DNA of 64,000 bases from Robertkochia solimangrovi. Lineage in GTDB: Bacteria > Bacteroidota > Bacteroidia > Flavobacteriales > Flavobacteriaceae. The first letter of the stretch is position 1; each line of letters starts with the position of its first letter. Position numbers and translations under genes: made by a program. The notes beneath the pieces were generated by a model. It searched no databases. It was not told the DNA's origin and saw only the letters and a list, made by a program, of their open reading frames with translations. The DNA is taken from positions 336,582 through 400,581 of the forward strand of contig NZ_QKWN01000004.1 of assembly GCF_007279655.1 (NCBI RefSeq). The letters run 5' to 3'. Below are positions 1-10,007 of the stretch, in pieces.

Positions 1-586
1 CAAGAGTCCAGCCTTTATCCACATCGCCCGGATCATTGATCGTACCTTGCACCGATACTGCGGTTTTCAAACCTTTTATGTCCCAGTTATCGATAATGGG
101 TCCGCCGGCCCGATAAGGTTTTACGAGCCACAGATCCCACACCGTATTCAGTGCGTTCATTTCGAACTCCATATAATTATGGGTGTCGCCATCCGGATCG
201 ATGAAAATTTCAAAATCATTATTGTAAAAGATGATGGTGTCTCGCTGATGTAACGTACCCCACACATGTGGTTCCTGAAGTTCGGCATAGAAATACAGAT
301 ACTGATCATCCCAGGCCATCTTCATACGAGTTTGATATCGGGGAACCTTATCTCCTTCGATATCCGTAAAATCCTTTGTAAAAGGTATAGCATCCCACAA
401 ATGCTCCGCCTCACCATCGATCTCCACAGGAACACTTAGTTTTGGAGCTATATAAACCTCCGGCATCTGCTGGGCACATAGTTGTAATGTGCCCATGAAG
501 AGCACTAAAAAAACGGCGGTCGTCATGGCAGATCCGATCGGCATACAACCGGGATTAAAACTTACTATTCTCAACAATTTATTCAT
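1..586 (-). CDS. CBM9-like secreted carbohydrate-binding protein (partial, runs off left edge)
   Basis: An open frame runs on the minus strand from ATG at 586 to the window edge without a stop, so the C-terminus is missing. After an N-terminal hydrophobic segment that looks like a signal peptide (region AVFLVLFMGTLQLCAQ) the protein shows the pattern of a family 9-like carbohydrate-binding domain: an IDGEAEHLWD opening, an aromatic MAWDDQYLYFYAEL strand and a DFEIFIDPDGD calcium-site-like turn followed by NYMEFEMNALNTVWD. Such proteins of about 350 residues are common secreted or surface proteins in Bacteroidota. ATG 526 is an alternative start that places the signal peptide at the very N-terminus. 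The substrate is unknown. Confidence 0.75.
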   Translation of the reverse strand, partial: MNKLLRIVSFNPGCMPIGSAMTTAVFLVLFMGTLQLCAQQMPEVYIAPKLSVPVEIDGEAEHLWDAIPFTKDFTDIEGDKVPRYQTRMKMAWDDQYLYFYAELQEPHVWGTLHQRDTIIFYNNDFEIFIDPDGDTHNYMEFEMNALNTVWDLWLVKPYRAGGPIIDNWDIKGLKTAVSVQGTINDPGDVDKGWTL

Positions 587-761
587 TCCTACATTTTTCC
601 TGATACGAGACATCGCGGTTCGCATGTCAGAAATAATATTTGTCAATTTGAAATAAATATTCATATTTTTAGGCAATTCATTAATAATTTTTAGACCAAC
701 AACAGCTGTGAAAAGCTAAACACCAAAGCTAACCTCACCGCTAAATTAACCAACCACGCTA

Positions 762-1841
762 ATGAATTTGTTTGGAAATTCCCTAAAGTACCAGGTGGGC
801 GGAATTTACCGCATCCATTTCTGGCACCACTTTTTGATGTGGTTGATCTATTTTATTTTCAATACGCTAAGATGGGGAAATTACTATCAGGATTACGTGT
901 ATTCTCTGAAAAGTAACCTTGTCGGATTCCCGATACATATCATCCTTAGCTATTATACGATCTATTTCCTGATGCCGCGTTTTGTATATAAGCGCAAGTT
1001 TATAACTTTCAGTGTTTTACTGATAGCAGGAATCTTTACCATGGTCTATATAAAATACCTGCTTACCTATGCCCTTATCAATCACAATGTATGGCCTGAA
1101 GGCCCGGGTGTCACCTCGACCCTAACCCCAAATTATCTCGTAACCATGATGCTGGGTGAGATCTATGTAGTTTCCTTCGTAACTGCCATAAAGATCACTA
1201 TTGACTGGGCAAGGGAAAATAAAAGAGCCAGCTTACTGGAAAAGACGCAAATGGAGACAGAACTCCGCTTTCTTAGAACACAGGTATCACCTCATTTTTT
1301 CTTTAATACGCTCAACAACATTTATTCACTGAGTATAGAAAAGTCTGATAAGGCTCCGGAAACCATTTTAAAACTATCAGAGCTGATGCGCTATCTGCTA
1401 TACGAGACAAAAGACCGTTATCAAAGTCTGATTCAGGAGATCATGTGCATTCAGAACTACCTCGATCTGCAACGGATCAGATATGGCGAAATGGTAACCA
1501 TAAACATGAACATAACCGGTGATATTGAAGACCGTACCGTTCCTCCCATGTTACTCATAACCTTTATAGAGAACTGTTTTAAGCATGGAGCAGACAAAAG
1601 CTTGGGAAGGATCTTCATCGACATCGATTTCATCATCGATGGAGACTACCTGCATTTCAGAGTTTCCAACACCATGCCACAGGAAACCAACAGTAAACAC
1701 CGTGTCAATAATTCGGGGGGTATCGGTATAGAAAATGCAAGGAAAAGACTGGCATTGGGCTACAAACCCGAAGAATACGAATTAAAAAATTACATCGATA
1801 ACAACAGGTATATCGTGGAACTTAAACTCAAAATAACATGA
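762..1841 (+). CDS. LytS/YehU-type sensor histidine kinase
   Basis: This is a 359-residue membrane histidine kinase. The first 140 residues hold about four hydrophobic segments, followed by a short linker and a His_kinase (LytS/YehU type) domain. The phospho-acceptor is His178 in the motif QVSPHFFFNTLNN; the ATP-binding N box is NCFKHG and the late glycine box is GGIGIENARKRL. It overlaps the LytTR response regulator by the ATGA quartet at 1838-1841, so the two are translationally coupled partners. There is no obvious extracellular sensor domain; the signal may be sensed in the membrane. The target genes cannot be told from the sequence. Confidence 0.93.
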   Translation: MNLFGNSLKYQVGGIYRIHFWHHFLMWLIYFIFNTLRWGNYYQDYVYSLKSNLVGFPIHIILSYYTIYFLMPRFVYKRKFITFSVLLIAGIFTMVYIKYLLTYALINHNVWPEGPGVTSTLTPNYLVTMMLGEIYVVSFVTAIKITIDWARENKRASLLEKTQMETELRFLRTQVSPHFFFNTLNNIYSLSIEKSDKAPETILKLSELMRYLLYETKDRYQSLIQEIMCIQNYLDLQRIRYGEMVTINMNITGDIEDRTVPPMLLITFIENCFKHGADKSLGRIFIDIDFIIDGDYLHFRVSNTMPQETNSKHRVNNSGGIGIENARKRLALGYKPEEYELKNYIDNNRYIVELKLKIT

Positions 1842-2566
1842 AACTAAAGTGCATAATTGTAGATGATGAGCCATTAGCGGTAAATGTGATAAAAAAATAC
1901 GTATCGGAACTCGGAAAACTTGAGTTAGTCGAAACGTTTAACAGCGCGGTAGCCTGTATAAAGTTCCTGGAAGAGAACCATGTTGACATCATTTTTCTGG
2001 ATATCAATATGCCATTACTCGACGGACTCAACTTCGTTCAAAGTCTGAATCCGGCAGAACGCCCAATGATTATTCTGACAACTGCTCATGTTGAATATGC
2101 CATCAAAGGCTACGAACTCGATGTACTCGATTACCTGGTCAAACCCATACCCTTCCACCGTTTCGTCATGGCAGTAAACAAAGCCTTCAAACTTGTGGAT
2201 AATAAAGGGTTAAAGGAAGAAACATCAGACAAAGATTTCCTTTTCATCAAGGTGGATAAGAAAAAATTGCAAAAGATCTATTTCAGTGAAATCTCTGTGA
2301 TCGAAAGCCTTAAAGATTACATAAAGATTATAACAGACAAAGGAAAGTTCATCGTACATCAGACTTTGAGCAGTTTTACCGACGAACTTCCTTCCGATAA
2401 ATTTTTAAGAATCCACCGTTCTTATACGATCTCGATCGACAAGGTCGAAATGATAGAAGGCAACAGTCTTGGCATTAATGGTATGCGGTATACCATCGGA
2501 AGAAGTTACCTCAACGATGTCAAGAAAACAATTCTCGACACCGAGATCAACGAAAACTTTAATTAA
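1838..2566 (+). CDS. LytTR-family response regulator
   Basis: A 242-residue regulator with an N-terminal receiver domain (residues 1-120; acidic pocket DDE near residue 10, phospho-acceptor Asp55 in FLDINMP, Lys in the LVKP motif) and a C-terminal LytTR DNA-binding domain (about 140-235; FIKVDKK, the ESLKDYIKI strand and the FLRIHRSYTI motif). It is the cognate partner of the overlapping LytS-type kinase upstream. LytTR proteins bind direct repeats in promoters and often control envelope or extracellular functions. Its 3' end overlaps the convergent AsmA-family gene by 8 bp. Confidence 0.95.
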   Translation: MKLKCIIVDDEPLAVNVIKKYVSELGKLELVETFNSAVACIKFLEENHVDIIFLDINMPLLDGLNFVQSLNPAERPMIILTTAHVEYAIKGYELDVLDYLVKPIPFHRFVMAVNKAFKLVDNKGLKEETSDKDFLFIKVDKKKLQKIYFSEISVIESLKDYIKIITDKGKFIVHQTLSSFTDELPSDKFLRIHRSYTISIDKVEMIEGNSLGINGMRYTIGRSYLNDVKKTILDTEINENFN

Positions 2567-5156
2567 CGGTATCCTTTTTCTTTTTAAAGAGATTTCCCAA
2601 TACATCCTTTGCTACCTTCTCCACGGAAGATTTTTCTGTGGTTTCGGTTTTGGTCGTATCAGAATCTTTCGATCCTGACTTTATCAGATCATTTAAAGCT
2701 TTATTCACTTCCTCTTTACCTTTTGAAACCAGCTGATCCTTCTGTTGGCTTACGAGTTCCTGGCTCAGTTTTGTAACCGTAGATTCCATATCGGTACTGA
2801 TCTGAGGCGACTTCATGGTTCCTCCGATTACCGCGGTAACCGGTACAGTAATATCCTTACCACTATCTCCCAGATTACTCAAAAGTTTCTGAACATCATT
2901 CCCCAGATAGGATGCCGGCACATCAAATACGGCGTTATAATGCAAGGAGCCATCAAAGCCGTGATCTCCTGCGATAGTTACGCTTACATCTTTATTCTTA
3001 ACTGTGAAAGGTGCTATCTTAACTCTTCCGTTCTCAAAACTAAAGTTCGTTTTGATCGTTCTGTTCAACCATTGATTCAAATCAACAAAAGCCACTTTAC
3101 TATCGAAAGTCGACAACAGGTTAGATTGCCCTCCTTCAATACCTTTCGCATTAACTTCTGCATCTGCCTTTCCAGAAATTCCCGACAATATCGGTGTAAG
3201 TGCTTCACTTAACTGACCTGACAGACGAATCGTTGAGTTCAGATCTCCCTTAATCGATCCGAAAACCGGCGCCAGTGCATTCAAAAGATCCATAGAGGCG
3301 AATGACTGCGCAATATCGAAAGAGGAAATATTCAATCCGAGATCAAAGTCCGGCGTATCCGCCTTCGTCGACACATTACCCTCCAGATTTATTTTTCCGT
3401 TAAAGACGTTCGCTTCAAATTTTTCCAGTTTTACAGTTTCGTCAGCAACCTTCAACGAAGTATTTACCTGCTGCAAAACGATATTATCATAATGTAATTT
3501 CCCAACCTTTCCATTGAGATTCAGGTCCAGAAAAGCAGGGATTTTAAAGCTATTATCGCCGGTTTCAGCAACAGTAGAATCTGTCACAGATTCTTCACTG
3601 GTCATCAGGTCGGCCAGATATACTTCATTCGACGAAAGATTGAATTCGCCCTTCAATTGCTGGTCACTCAGAAAAGCTTGCAAGTAATCCTGGAATACAC
3701 CATTTCCTTCCAAATCTGTCTTTCCGGTCTTCAGACTCAGATCGTTCACGCGCAATTCACGCTGATCGAACACTACATTTCCCTGCTCCAGATTTACAGG
3801 TTCTGGCATCATGGCTGATGAGAAAGACACCCCGTTGAACTGCATAGAACCGGACGTCTTTGTATCTGCATACCTTCCTTCTTCGATCGCTTTTGAATCG
3901 AAAGCCGTACGCACATCCATATTGATCCTTCCTTCCAGTCCGGACACCATTTCTGCAGGTACCGCATCAGAAACATTTTTAAGATTCAGCGCTCCTTTCA
4001 AAAGTGCATCCACTTTGGTATTCCCCATTAATTCTGCAACCGATGCTCTGGCACCAAATTCATCTCCTGCAATCTTAAAATGAAGGGTATCGAGATCTAC
4101 TCTTGTATCTTCAGTAATACCTGAATCATTATAAATTCGCGTTCTGAATGTGATATCCTCCACGGTCTTTGGAAGGTCGGGATATTTAAAAGAGGCTTGT
4201 TCAGAGGCCAATAACACTTCGAAATGCGGTATTGTTTTTTCCGTCACTTTACCTTTCACTTCCCCTTTTACGCTAAGTTCACCGGTCGTTTTAACTCCCT
4301 CGATATTTCCGGAATATTTCTCCGGGATCAATGCGAGGAAATTTCGAAAATCTGAATCAGGTGTACTGAAAGTAAGTTGTACATCCTGCCCTTCCTCAAG
4401 CATTTGCACATAACCGTCAAAAATGAGCGGCAACTGATTTATTGTCGCTGTATTTTCCTGAAAGATATATTTCTGTGTAGCCAGATCAATTCCCAGATCG
4501 GCATCGAGGGAAATTGAATTCCGGTTCAGATATACGGTACTATCCATAATGACCGACACCAATGTATTGGATTCCGTACGTAGGGTTGATTGCTGAAGTG
4601 AAAGATCCCCTTCCCCTTTATGATTGAAAGCTTCCAGAAGTAATTCAATTCCTGAAGAATCATCCTTATAGCGTATACGACTGTCTTTGATACTATAGGA
4701 TTTCAGGTCGAGTTTAAAGTTGCTATCTGAGGATTCGGATTCCACGGCAGCAGTATCAGTATCCAGTGCTATATCATAGTTTGTCTTTCCTTCGCCATTT
4801 ACCAGAACATTGACAGAAGCTTTATCCACTGAAATGGTATTCACGGTTATTGCGTCACCTCCAAAGAGTGTGCCTACAGGAAGCGAAAGATGTAGATTAT
4901 CTGCATAGAAAAGGGTATCTCCTTCAAACGGAGCATTGTTGACCAAAGCGACTTTGTCCATATCCAGGCCAATATTCGGAAAGCTACTCAAAAAACTCAG
5001 ATCAGCATTTTCAAAATCAAACTTAGCATTGATATTCTTATTGACAAGCTTCCTGATCTGTTCAACAATAGTCCCCTCAAAAAAGATCGGTAGCACCAGT
5101 ATCAAAACGAGGAAAAATGCTATGATACCTAGGAATATTTTAAGAAATTTCTTCAT
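2559..5156 (-). CDS. AsmA-family envelope protein
   Basis: An 865-residue protein with a single N-terminal membrane anchor (residues 5-28, FLGIIAFFLVLILVLPIFF) followed by a long region rich in beta structure, and an AsmA_2-like C-terminal domain (about 560-800) with repeated NLNGKV / LEGNVS-type strands. The last 60 residues are charged and rich in Ser/Thr/Lys. AsmA/TamB-like proteins are thought to bridge the periplasm and move lipids or help outer-membrane assembly. The gene stands alone, convergent with the LytTR regulator. Confidence 0.85.
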   Translation of the reverse strand: MKKFLKIFLGIIAFFLVLILVLPIFFEGTIVEQIRKLVNKNINAKFDFENADLSFLSSFPNIGLDMDKVALVNNAPFEGDTLFYADNLHLSLPVGTLFGGDAITVNTISVDKASVNVLVNGEGKTNYDIALDTDTAAVESESSDSNFKLDLKSYSIKDSRIRYKDDSSGIELLLEAFNHKGEGDLSLQQSTLRTESNTLVSVIMDSTVYLNRNSISLDADLGIDLATQKYIFQENTATINQLPLIFDGYVQMLEEGQDVQLTFSTPDSDFRNFLALIPEKYSGNIEGVKTTGELSVKGEVKGKVTEKTIPHFEVLLASEQASFKYPDLPKTVEDITFRTRIYNDSGITEDTRVDLDTLHFKIAGDEFGARASVAELMGNTKVDALLKGALNLKNVSDAVPAEMVSGLEGRINMDVRTAFDSKAIEEGRYADTKTSGSMQFNGVSFSSAMMPEPVNLEQGNVVFDQRELRVNDLSLKTGKTDLEGNGVFQDYLQAFLSDQQLKGEFNLSSNEVYLADLMTSEESVTDSTVAETGDNSFKIPAFLDLNLNGKVGKLHYDNIVLQQVNTSLKVADETVKLEKFEANVFNGKINLEGNVSTKADTPDFDLGLNISSFDIAQSFASMDLLNALAPVFGSIKGDLNSTIRLSGQLSEALTPILSGISGKADAEVNAKGIEGGQSNLLSTFDSKVAFVDLNQWLNRTIKTNFSFENGRVKIAPFTVKNKDVSVTIAGDHGFDGSLHYNAVFDVPASYLGNDVQKLLSNLGDSGKDITVPVTAVIGGTMKSPQISTDMESTVTKLSQELVSQQKDQLVSKGKEEVNKALNDLIKSGSKDSDTTKTETTEKSSVEKVAKDVLGNLFKKKKDTVN

Positions 5157-5243
5157 ATCAATTTGGGCAAATGGTTAAGTTTAAACACATGAAATTAAGA
5201 TTTTAAAAGGCAGATTTTGTTATTATAGCGTTAAAATCGACGA

Positions 5244-5954
5244 TCAGATATCCAAACGGATCTCTTCGCCTTGTTCCAATCCAAAATATCTACGCATGAT
5301 ATAAACGGAAATATACAGAAACGGGGTATCCAGTACGGCGATCATCAACTTAAAGGCAAATCCGCTGACCACCAAACCGAAGAACATCGACCAGGGAAGT
5401 ACCTCAAAGATGCAGAGTAAAAGCACCACTGTAAATGTATCGATGAATTGTGAAGTGAACGTTGAAAAGTTGTTTCGCACCCATAGATATTTTCCTTTAG
5501 TAACACGCTTCCAGAAATGATAAATGCTGATATCGATATATTGAGCAAAAAGATACGCGATCATCGAAGCCAGCACGGCCACCGGGCTAAGCGCAAAAAC
5601 CTTATGAAAAAGCTGATCATCCACCGGAGAATCTACAGTAGCGGGAGCATGATTCGCCACCAGAATGATCGTCATCGAGAACAAGGAAGCAAAGATCCCT
5701 GCAGTAACGACCTGATTTGCCTTTTTCTTACCGTAGATCTCTGAGATAAGGTCAGTGATCAGGAACGTTATCGGATAAGGCAGTATTCCTACTGAGATCA
5801 CAAAAAGTCCTACTCCGAAGATCTTAACATCCCCGAAAGGGTGCCAGTAAAAGAACTTCTGGAATATCAGGTTTGAAACAACCAGGGAGGTTATAAACAA
5901 GGCCCCGAGATACAGATATATACGGAATGCATTTTTTTTCTGAGAAACTGTCAT
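5244..5954 (-). CDS. yhhQ: queuosine precursor transporter (YhhQ/VUT family)
   Basis: A 236-residue integral membrane protein with about six hydrophobic segments and the family signatures PYPITFLITDLISEIYGKK in the second/third helix and an AQYIDISIYHFWKR loop. The family takes up queuosine precursors such as preQ0/preQ1 for tRNA modification. The start lies 3 bp downstream of the sppA stop, so the two are cotranscribed; no functional link between them is evident. No queuosine biosynthesis gene is in the window. Confidence 0.9.
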   Translation of the reverse strand: MTVSQKKNAFRIYLYLGALFITSLVVSNLIFQKFFYWHPFGDVKIFGVGLFVISVGILPYPITFLITDLISEIYGKKKANQVVTAGIFASLFSMTIILVANHAPATVDSPVDDQLFHKVFALSPVAVLASMIAYLFAQYIDISIYHFWKRVTKGKYLWVRNNFSTFTSQFIDTFTVVLLLCIFEVLPWSMFFGLVVSGFAFKLMIAVLDTPFLYISVYIMRRYFGLEQGEEIRLDI

Positions 5955-5957
5955 GAA

Positions 5958-7721
5958 TTACTTGATATTAATCTCGAAAGGCATTCTAGCCTGAAGTCCG
6001 CGTTGAGAAACAGCCGTCTTAACCCGCTGCATTAAACCGTAGAATTCCTCTCCTAATTCTTCCTTGATAAGATCTTCCCGGCTCTCCATAAAACCAAAAC
6101 CACTAAGTCCTTTCAGCAATTCCTCGAGACTGGTTTCGTAGACCGGATAATCATTAACGGTATAATCGGAAACACCAGCTTCACTGGCTGCATAGGCTAT
6201 TGCATCCTTCAATCCGCCGATCTCATCGACCAGTCCATTTGCTTTAGCCTGATTTCCTGTCCAAACCCTCCCTTGGGCAATGGAATCAACAGCTGCTACC
6301 TCCATACCTCTTGCATTGGCGACCAGCGTTATAAAATCCTGATAAAATTCTTCGATCTGTTCTTTTAAAAATTCCTTGAAGGATTCATCTGCAGGTTCAA
6401 ATAGGCTGTAGGCGGTTGAATTCTTATTGGTATTGACCTGTTCAGCATTGATGCCCCATTTTTCCGCCAGCTCACTAACGTTAGGTATCGTTGCGAATAC
6501 CCCGATTGATCCTGTGATCGTATTTGGTTCTGCGAAGATATGCTGACCGGCTGCGGCCATATAATAACCTCCTGAAGCGGCATAGTCTCCCATCGAAACG
6601 ATCAACGGTTTTTCTTTTTTGGTGATTTCCATTTCTCTCCAGATTATATCTGAGGTCAGGGCGATTCCCCCTGGCGAATTAATACGAACCACCACTGCTT
6701 TCACACGATCATCCTCTCTTGCATTTTTCAATGCCTTATGCATGATTTCCTGTCCGATATAGCTTTCACTTCCTTTCCCATAACCGATCTCTCCCTGAGC
6801 ATAAACCACTGCAATACGGTTACTGCCTCCTGATCTTGCAGTTCTTGCAACCACTTCCGAATAATCCCGTATTGAGATAAAATTTAAATCTTCCGTGGAC
6901 GATAAACCGACCTTTTTTCGGATCATTTCAGCATATTCATCAAAATAACCCAGGACATCCACAAAATTATTCTCCAAGGCTAACGCCGGGGTGCGGGCAG
7001 CCAGTTCATCAGCAAAACCATCAAGTTTCTCAACGCTTATTCCGCGATTTTCTGAGATATCCGTAAGATATGTACCCCAAACCGACTCAAGCAATTCGGT
7101 GATTTGTTCCCGGTTCTCCTTACTCATATTCTGGTTGAGATAAGGCTCCACGGCGCTTTTATATTTACCGTGACGAATCACTTCCATCTTAACTCCTGTC
7201 TTTTCCTGGAGGTCTTTATAAAAAAGCACTTCCGAAGAGAGTCCGCGAAAATCCATTTCCCCTTTCGGGTTCAGGAAGATCGTATCAGCCACCGATGCCA
7301 AATAATAATTTTTCTGCAAAAAGAGATCCCCATAAGCATACACGAACTTACCGGACTCCTTAAAATCACTAAGTGCATTTCGTATCGCTCTTACAGAAGC
7401 GGCACCTGTAGATAGCAATGTACTCTGAATACTGATCCCCTTGATATTAGTATCAGTTTTTGCCTTTTCAATGGCTCTGAGAATATTATTGAGTCCGTTA
7501 TATCCTTCAAATTCATATTGAAGATCCGTATATCGGAATTTACCTCCATAATCATTCACAGGCATATCGAAAGCGATCTGAAGTACCGTATTTTTCGATA
7601 CCGGCTTAACGGCATCGGTACTTCCCGCCAATGCAACCAGGATCAGAAGGAACATAAACATTATTCCAAATGCGATCATTGATCCCAGGATTGAGGCTAA
7701 TAAATTTCTTAAGAATTTCAT
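5958..7721 (-). CDS. sppA: signal peptide peptidase SppA, 67K (long) type
   Basis: At 587 residues this is the long tandem-domain SppA that degrades leftover signal peptides in the membrane. An N-terminal transmembrane segment (residues 8-34) is followed by two crotonase-like S49 domains. The general-base lysine is expected in the first domain at HGKYKSAVEPY (about residue 197), and the nucleophilic serine in the second at DYAASGGYYMAA (about residue 390). The NSPGG motif precedes it. It is the first gene of a two-gene unit with the queuosine-precursor transporter and is divergent from the FolK fusion. Confidence 0.95.
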   Translation of the reverse strand: MKFLRNLLASILGSMIAFGIMFMFLLILVALAGSTDAVKPVSKNTVLQIAFDMPVNDYGGKFRYTDLQYEFEGYNGLNNILRAIEKAKTDTNIKGISIQSTLLSTGAASVRAIRNALSDFKESGKFVYAYGDLFLQKNYYLASVADTIFLNPKGEMDFRGLSSEVLFYKDLQEKTGVKMEVIRHGKYKSAVEPYLNQNMSKENREQITELLESVWGTYLTDISENRGISVEKLDGFADELAARTPALALENNFVDVLGYFDEYAEMIRKKVGLSSTEDLNFISIRDYSEVVARTARSGGSNRIAVVYAQGEIGYGKGSESYIGQEIMHKALKNAREDDRVKAVVVRINSPGGIALTSDIIWREMEITKKEKPLIVSMGDYAASGGYYMAAAGQHIFAEPNTITGSIGVFATIPNVSELAEKWGINAEQVNTNKNSTAYSLFEPADESFKEFLKEQIEEFYQDFITLVANARGMEVAAVDSIAQGRVWTGNQAKANGLVDEIGGLKDAIAYAASEAGVSDYTVNDYPVYETSLEELLKGLSGFGFMESREDLIKEELGEEFYGLMQRVKTAVSQRGLQARMPFEINIK

Positions 7722-7840
7722 TCACGTAAATTTTTGTCTTATCATCAGCAATTTAAGGCATAATCCGTACACATTCCTACATACTGACAGATAACAAAGA
7801 TAAACTTTTGTAGATTTCTTTTAGTTACTTTGCATCAATT

Positions 7841-8980
7841 ATGGAAATTCAGAACAGGGCTTATATATCATTAGGGAGCAATAAGGGAAATCGCCTTGAA
7901 CAATTGCAAAGCGCAACCGAAATGCTAAATGAATCGGCAGGTAAAGTGCTGGCCGTTTCTCCGATCTATCAAACGCCGCCGTGGGGATTTGACAGTGATG
8001 ATTTCCTAAATGCCTGTCTTTTATTACAAACCGATTTGAGTCCGGAGGACCTGATGCTTTTATTGCTTGAAATCGAAAAAAAACTTGGCAGGGTTCGGGG
8101 GGATCAGGAAGGGTATCAGGCGAGAACCATCGATCTGGACATGTTGTTCTATAATGACCTGATCATTGACAACTCCCTGCTACAGGTACCGCATCCGGCT
8201 TTGCATAAAAGACGTTTTGTACTACAACCACTTGCAAGTATCGGGGCAGATATGATTCATCCTGTTTTACACCAAACTATGGAAGCCCTGTTAAAAGAAT
8301 GTTCCGACCATAGTGAATTAAAGCTCACCCCCTACCAGCTCCTAAAGGGCAAAAGGGATTTTCGCGGAATAAATTATATAGCCATCGAAGGAAATATCGG
8401 TGCAGGGAAGACCACACTGGCCAATATGCTTTCCCAGGATTTCCAGGGAAAACTGATCCTAGAACAATTCGCAGACAATCCGTTTCTACCTAACTTTTAC
8501 AAGGATCAGGACCGTTATGCATTCCCTCTGGAAATGTCATTTCTGGCAGAACGTTATCAGCAATTTACCTCTGATACTGCGAGAACGGATTTATTTTCCA
8601 ATTTCATGGTGAGCGATTATGATATCAACAAATCCCTGATATTCGCCGGAGTCACCTTACAGTCGGAAGAATACCGTCTTTACAGAAGATTATTCAACAT
8701 CATGTATAAAGAGGTGCTCAAACCTGACATTTATGTTTATTTATTTCAAAATACAACCAGACTGCTCGAAAACATCCGGAAACGTGGGAGAAGTTACGAA
8801 CAGCAGATCGCTCCGGATTACCTGAACAAGATCAATACGGCCTATTATAATTTTATCAGATCCCAGCCCGACATGAATCCATTGATCATCGATATTTCAG
8901 ATATTGACTTTGTAAAAAATTTAGAAGACTATCATTTAATTATCGATAAAATACATGATTTTCGAGATAAAAATCAATAA
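7841..8980 (+). CDS. folK: FolK-deoxynucleoside kinase fusion protein
   Basis: This 379-residue protein joins two enzymes. Residues 1-160 are HPPK (FolK), which transfers pyrophosphate from ATP to 6-hydroxymethyl-dihydropterin in folate synthesis; seen are SLGSNKGNR, the FLNACL strand and the ARTIDLDMLFY signature. Residues 178-379 are a deoxynucleoside kinase of the dCK/dGK type, with P-loop GNIGAGKTT (residues 184-192), the ERYQQF segment and the lid motif RKRGRSYEQ. There is no internal stop and no good internal start. Similar fusions are reported from aquatic flavobacteria, so this is probably lineage-typical. The likely kinase substrate is deoxyadenosine or another deoxynucleoside. Confidence 0.93.
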   Translation: MEIQNRAYISLGSNKGNRLEQLQSATEMLNESAGKVLAVSPIYQTPPWGFDSDDFLNACLLLQTDLSPEDLMLLLLEIEKKLGRVRGDQEGYQARTIDLDMLFYNDLIIDNSLLQVPHPALHKRRFVLQPLASIGADMIHPVLHQTMEALLKECSDHSELKLTPYQLLKGKRDFRGINYIAIEGNIGAGKTTLANMLSQDFQGKLILEQFADNPFLPNFYKDQDRYAFPLEMSFLAERYQQFTSDTARTDLFSNFMVSDYDINKSLIFAGVTLQSEEYRLYRRLFNIMYKEVLKPDIYVYLFQNTTRLLENIRKRGRSYEQQIAPDYLNKINTAYYNFIRSQPDMNPLIIDISDIDFVKNLEDYHLIIDKIHDFRDKNQ

Positions 8981-9084
8981 TCCCGGTTTTTTAAGTTTTT
9001 TTTTGGTTTTTCCAATAAGGTTCTTTTAATTAGTACCAGAATAATAACAGAGAAACTAGCTAACTTTACTTAATATATTTACCC

Positions 9085-9113
9085 GGGATTCGATACATCG
9101 AATCCCTTTTTTT
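9085..9113 (+). terminator. Rho-independent terminator after folK-kinase gene
   Basis: A perfect 9-bp stem (GGGATTCGA / TCGAATCCC) with a TACA loop is followed by seven T. It lies about 100 bp past the FolK-kinase stop and before the convergent PHP-phosphatase gene. Confidence 0.85.
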
Positions 9114-9163
9114 ATCTCCAAATCCCGCTAATAGCAATAGCCGATCCAGTGAATTTATTTTTT

Positions 9164-9895
9164 TTAAAAAGTGAAGGTTTCGTTGGTTTGTGCGATCGCA
9201 ACTTCCAGCGGTTTCAAAAGATTTTTTGAAAGACGGATAGAACTGATCAGTTGCAAATGTCTTGGATTATGAGCATCTGTAGCAACAAAATCTATAAGTC
9301 CGTTTTTAAGTAACTGCACAGCCTTCTGCTGTTCATATTTTCCATAATACCCCTGCAATGACAAACAATTAAGTTGAAACAGACATCCACGGTTCTTTAG
9401 TTCGATATACTCATCAAGACTATCGATATAGCCATAGCGCTCAGGATGAGCGAGCAGGGGCAGATAATCCTTGTTTCGCATTTTAAAAAGCAATTCCTCT
9501 AACCCCAATGGTTTTGCCATAAAACCGGTTTCTATCAACACGATATTATCGATATGAGGTAAAACTTTACCCGAATTAACCAGCTGCTCAAAGGCCGGAT
9601 CAGTCATATGTTCAGCTGCAGGGCGTATTCTGAAAGAGCTCTTCCCTTGCATCAGATTGTTTTTCAGTTCATCATATACGGAATGGATGATTTCAGCGTT
9701 AAGATTATAGTGGTCCTCCATAATATGAGGAGTACAATAGGCAGCGGAGATTCCCATTTCTAGATAGGCATCCACCATAGCCATCGAGACCTTTGTATCT
9801 GTGGCTCCATCATCGATACCTGGCAATAAATGACAGTGGATATCAATGAAGTTATCAAAAAGGTCTGTTAGATTAAATTTGGATGAAAAAAACAT
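9164..9895 (-). CDS. PHP-family tyrosine-protein phosphatase (CpsB/YwqE-like)
   Basis: A 243-residue PHP-fold metalloenzyme. Metal-ligand motifs are visible in order: DIHCHLLPGIDDGATD near the N-terminus, YCTPHIMEDH, HPERY and VATDAHNPRHL. This matches the CpsB/CapC/YwqE type of manganese-dependent tyrosine phosphatase that acts on the kinase controlling capsule or exopolysaccharide polymerisation. It is divergent from a Wzi-family capsule protein, which supports a role in surface polysaccharide control. The matching tyrosine kinase (Wzc) is not in the window. Confidence 0.88.
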   Translation of the reverse strand: MFFSSKFNLTDLFDNFIDIHCHLLPGIDDGATDTKVSMAMVDAYLEMGISAAYCTPHIMEDHYNLNAEIIHSVYDELKNNLMQGKSSFRIRPAAEHMTDPAFEQLVNSGKVLPHIDNIVLIETGFMAKPLGLEELLFKMRNKDYLPLLAHPERYGYIDSLDEYIELKNRGCLFQLNCLSLQGYYGKYEQQKAVQLLKNGLIDFVATDAHNPRHLQLISSIRLSKNLLKPLEVAIAQTNETFTF

Positions 9896-10007
9896 ATGGT
9901 TTCGTACCTATCTTATTTATTTATATCTTGGTGCCCTAAAAACCGAAATTACTGATAAAGCCCTCAAAGCTTGTAAAAATATAATTTAAAAAATTAACCT
10001 GCTAACC

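Noticed and set aside
2745..3212. 155-codon plus-strand frame opposite the AsmA gene
   Set aside because: It is the antisense shadow of a well-supported long gene.
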